Shown here piece by piece: positions 19,970-22,632 of a stretch of 22,632 bases of DNA (position 1 is the stretch's first letter; each line of letters begins with the position of its first letter). The DNA lies in assembly GCA_011391345.1 (NCBI GenBank), contig JAABQR010000154.1, positions 1 to 22,632 of the forward strand. The letters are read 5' to 3'. The DNA is from Methanobacteriota archaeon. GTDB lineage: Archaea; Thermoplasmatota; Thermoplasmata; UBA10834. A model generated the notes under the pieces. The model worked only from the letters and a program-made list of their open reading frames with translations. It was not told where the DNA came from and did not search any database. The translations under genes were made by a program, and so were the position numbers.

Positions 19970-22632
19970 ATGAAACTGAAACTGCTCAAGCGGAAGTCAT
20001 GGACTGATGAGAGCGGCGTATCCGAGATCATAGGCAACATACTGATTCTGATGATCACAGTTGTCCTTTTCAGCGGCATCATGATGTTCGTGAACCAGAT
20101 GCCGGTCCCCGAGCTGACAACCAAGACGGACTTCGCGGCTAGCGTGGAGTTCGAATACGAGGTTAATTCGACGCTGACCGCGACACTGACCATCACCCAC
20201 ATCGGGGGCGCGGTGATGAAGTCCACAGAGGCTCTCGTCCTGGTGTCCATTGACGAGATGACCGAGGGTTACAGGCTCTCCGAGACTGAGGACGCCTTCA
20301 CGCTCGAGGAATGGTCCATGGGTGCGGAGTGGGTCATGTCCTACAACTCGGCAAGTCCTGGTTACTCCGCGCTTAGCCCCGCCAGTTCGATAACAGTCAC
20401 AATCGTCGACGACATCAGCCACAACGCAGTGTGGACAAGCCAGGTCTCAGGCGGCATGGGCGGCACCCCGCCGACCATACTGCAGCGGTATGTCGATTCC
20501 AATGTCGATACGATCACCGCGGACCCCGTGAAGGAGTACGATGATTTCACGCTGTACGTGAAGGTGACCGACCTGGACAAGGACCTTGAGTCCGTCTGGG
20601 TCGATTCCCGTGCCATTATCGGCGGGTCCGAAAACGACTCATTCGACGATCCATCGAGCGGGTTGGTGGCCGCTGAGGGCGGATGGTTCCAGTGGCACTT
20701 CAACGACGTCGCGGACAACGCCGCTCTTATCGACGGCAAGACTCTGATCATTTGTGCCGAGGACTCAGCCGGCCATGCGACAAAGGTCGCATACAAGTTG
20801 TCAGTGATCGAGCTACCCACTGATACCGAAATCATATACACCAACGAATTGCCCCAGGAAGGCGGCATGCCGTCTTACATCAAGAACATCAATGATGGCC
20901 AGGGTTTCGGTGTCTATGCTCAGAACGGCACGACAGGGACAGCGAATATCTCAGATGCGAGGACGACATTCGCCCGCGGCGAATGGGTCTTCGTAAGGGT
21001 CGCGAGCCTGTACCTGACCAATATCTTCGGAGGCAACGACCTCACTTTCACAGATTCGAGGACCGACATCGACTTCACGTATCTCGTTGGGTGGGAGGCG
21101 CTGAGCACTGAGACGCTCCCATTCTACAGCTATGCATACGGCGGGAACGTCGCAGTCTATCAGGCGGTGTTCAACACGTCGGACATGTTGCCAGGCGCGT
21201 ACTCGATGGACATGTTACTCAAGACGACCGGGGCCACCAACTACGTGTTCGATGCGAGCCAGACGTTGTATGTAACTGACATATACGCGCCAATGTCGTA
21301 CTACCCCGTCGCCTGGTCGTTCAAGGATTCGGGATACACGACCCAATGGGGAGACACCAAGACGACCGCCTTCAACGCCTCGGCGACGAATTACATGATA
21401 TATGTCGCCATGTTTGTCCAGGATGCGATATATCCGCCCTCCCCATCCGTTGGTGAGGTGCGCATAGTGGACATGGTCGGCGGGACGCAACTGTACGGGC
21501 CACCCGGCTCTGGCACCATGATCAGCGCGGTGACCAAGTCCGCGACGAACAGCACGGCATACATCTTCACAATCGACCTCAGGCTGAACAACGGCGACAA
21601 GTGGAAGACCGGCACGAACTCGTACACCATGGAGATAGCGCAGTTCAGCGACAGCAACGAGGGCGTGTATTCGTATTCCAGACAGATATTCGTCAAGGCG
21701 TCCACAGCTCGCGCTGACTTCTTCATGACAACTAACGGGATTTATTCATCGAAGGGTGGCAGCACGAACTTCATCAATCCAGAGTACGTGTACTACACCG
21801 AGAACAACAACTTCTTCACGACCAGGATACTCTACCAACAGGAGAACGCTCCAAGCACGTCCCCGTTGTTCTATCACAACGCGATCGCCCTGGGCGACCT
21901 CGACGGTGATGGGGACCAGGACCTCTTGGTCGGCTCGAACATGGAGGCGTCCGGCTCCAGCTACGTCGACTTCGGCCAGCTCCTGTATTTCGAGAACACG
22001 ATGAACACCTGGGGCATCTGGCAATCCCCCTCCGTGATCACCAGGCCGACGGGTGACGCTTCCACGGCCAAGATCGAATGGATCGACATGGGCGACATCA
22101 ATGCCGACGGCGACATGGACTTCGCGTACTCGACGAACGCCCACAAGGTGATCATCTACAACAACACCTACGGTGCCGGCGGAACGGTCTTCGCGACGTA
22201 TAATTCGACCAACGACGGCATCAGGAAGGTGGCCCTCGAGGACATGACGGGAGATGGACGCGCGGACCTGATCGTACTCGCTGAGGGCAAGATATTCATG
22301 TACGACCTCACGAAATGGACTCGCGGACTCTTCGCCCAGCTCCCCAACACTGCCTTCAGCGGCAGCAACATTGAGGACTTCGACATCGCGGACATGAATC
22401 AGGACGGGATGCTGGATATCATCACCGTGGATCCCAATGTGGCTTCCAACAACCTGATCGAGGGCGTGTGGGTGAACAACTACACGACGAGCACGGCACC
22501 CAGCATGGCAAAGGTTGACACCGCCGAGGCGGTCCTTAAGCCGGCTGGATTCCTACTTTCGGGCTCCTCCTCAAGTACACTAGCTGTCGACGGCTCCGCC
22601 ATGGTCATCAGGGAGAACGTCACTGGCGAAGA
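19970..22632 (+). CDS. Pilin-type N-terminus, FG-GAP repeat surface protein (partial)
   Basis: The frame is open for 887 codons to the window edge, so the C-terminus is missing. The N-terminus is a class III (archaeal pilin, DUF1628-like) signal: a basic MKLKLLKRK head, then DESGVSEIIGNILILMITVV entering one hydrophobic helix. A prepilin peptidase would probably cut just before Gly16. A long beta-rich, Thr/Ser/Asn-rich ectodomain follows, with many N-x-S/T sequons. Calcium-binding-type FG-GAP/VCBS loops lie at residues 643-651 (DLDGDGDQD), 709-717, 758-766 and 808-816, spaced 49-66 residues apart as in integrin-like beta-propeller blades. GGAGG lies 9 nt upstream of the ATG. An extracellular adhesion or matrix role is inferred. 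Its size is far above a normal pilin, so it may be a membrane-anchored surface protein. Confidence 0.85.
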   Translation, partial: MKLKLLKRKSWTDESGVSEIIGNILILMITVVLFSGIMMFVNQMPVPELTTKTDFAASVEFEYEVNSTLTATLTITHIGGAVMKSTEALVLVSIDEMTEGYRLSETEDAFTLEEWSMGAEWVMSYNSASPGYSALSPASSITVTIVDDISHNAVWTSQVSGGMGGTPPTILQRYVDSNVDTITADPVKEYDDFTLYVKVTDLDKDLESVWVDSRAIIGGSENDSFDDPSSGLVAAEGGWFQWHFNDVADNAALIDGKTLIICAEDSAGHATKVAYKLSVIELPTDTEIIYTNELPQEGGMPSYIKNINDGQGFGVYAQNGTTGTANISDARTTFARGEWVFVRVASLYLTNIFGGNDLTFTDSRTDIDFTYLVGWEALSTETLPFYSYAYGGNVAVYQAVFNTSDMLPGAYSMDMLLKTTGATNYVFDASQTLYVTDIYAPMSYYPVAWSFKDSGYTTQWGDTKTTAFNASATNYMIYVAMFVQDAIYPPSPSVGEVRIVDMVGGTQLYGPPGSGTMISAVTKSATNSTAYIFTIDLRLNNGDKWKTGTNSYTMEIAQFSDSNEGVYSYSRQIFVKASTARADFFMTTNGIYSSKGGSTNFINPEYVYYTENNNFFTTRILYQQENAPSTSPLFYHNAIALGDLDGDGDQDLLVGSNMEASGSSYVDFGQLLYFENTMNTWGIWQSPSVITRPTGDASTAKIEWIDMGDINADGDMDFAYSTNAHKVIIYNNTYGAGGTVFATYNSTNDGIRKVALEDMTGDGRADLIVLAEGKIFMYDLTKWTRGLFAQLPNTAFSGSNIEDFDIADMNQDGMLDIITVDPNVASNNLIEGVWVNNYTTSTAPSMAKVDTAEAVLKPAGFLLSGSSSSTLAVDGSAMVIRENVTGE

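Noticed and set aside
19962..19973. Three-codon upstream ORF (ATG TTC GAA TGA) overlapping the surface-protein start
   Set aside because: The ATG is only 1 nt from the GGAGG site, too close for efficient initiation. The overlap with the true ATG is probably chance.

Overview
This window reads as a chromosomal segment of a GC-rich euryarchaeon, most likely a member of the Thermoplasmatota. The archaeal assignment rests on a complete A-type ATP synthase operon, the small subunit of the archaeal D-family DNA polymerase (DP1, absent from Crenarchaeota), a UPF0201-type protein, and archaeal TATA-box promoters. Several of those boxes sit about 27 nt upstream of start codons, the layout expected for leaderless mRNAs. 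The order or species cannot be fixed from this sequence alone.

Layout. Bases 1-68 hold short direct and inverted repeats of unknown origin. A membrane-anchored winged-helix protein (69-662, minus) is divergent from a dCMP/cytidine-type deaminase (785-1276). Bases 1410-9862 are one plus-strand operon for the A-type ATP synthase in the order H-I-K-E-C-F-A-B-D. It is followed by an overlapping 44-codon single-span membrane ORF that is easy to miss. Convergent to it on the minus strand are an ADP-forming acyl-CoA synthetase alpha subunit and, upstream of that, DP1. DP1 is divergent from a UPF0201/TIM-barrel gene pair, and both directions appear to be driven by one perfectly centred palindromic TATA box. 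A CPBP-type intramembrane protease with two zinc ribbons overlaps the TIM-barrel gene tail to tail.

Bases 15491-18659 hold a small orphan gene, a CYTH-domain enzyme (minus), a tight three-gene cassette V4R / single-domain KaiC-like ATPase / DUF835, and a corrinoid adenosyltransferase. A winged-helix protein with a P-loop-NTPase-like domain whose Walker A lysine is replaced by alanine follows on the minus strand. The window ends inside a very long open gene (19970 to the edge) for a secreted protein that combines an archaeal pilin-type N-terminus with FG-GAP/propeller calcium-loop repeats.

Most functional content is housekeeping: energy conversion, replication, nucleotide and cobamide metabolism. 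The items that most deserve a second look are the V4R-KaiC-DUF835 cassette, the tiny membrane ORF after atpD, the symmetric bidirectional promoter, the degenerate NTPase, and the giant pilin-like propeller protein. No tRNA, rRNA, CRISPR array, complete insertion sequence or intein was seen. No stretch longer than 300 bases lacks a gene.
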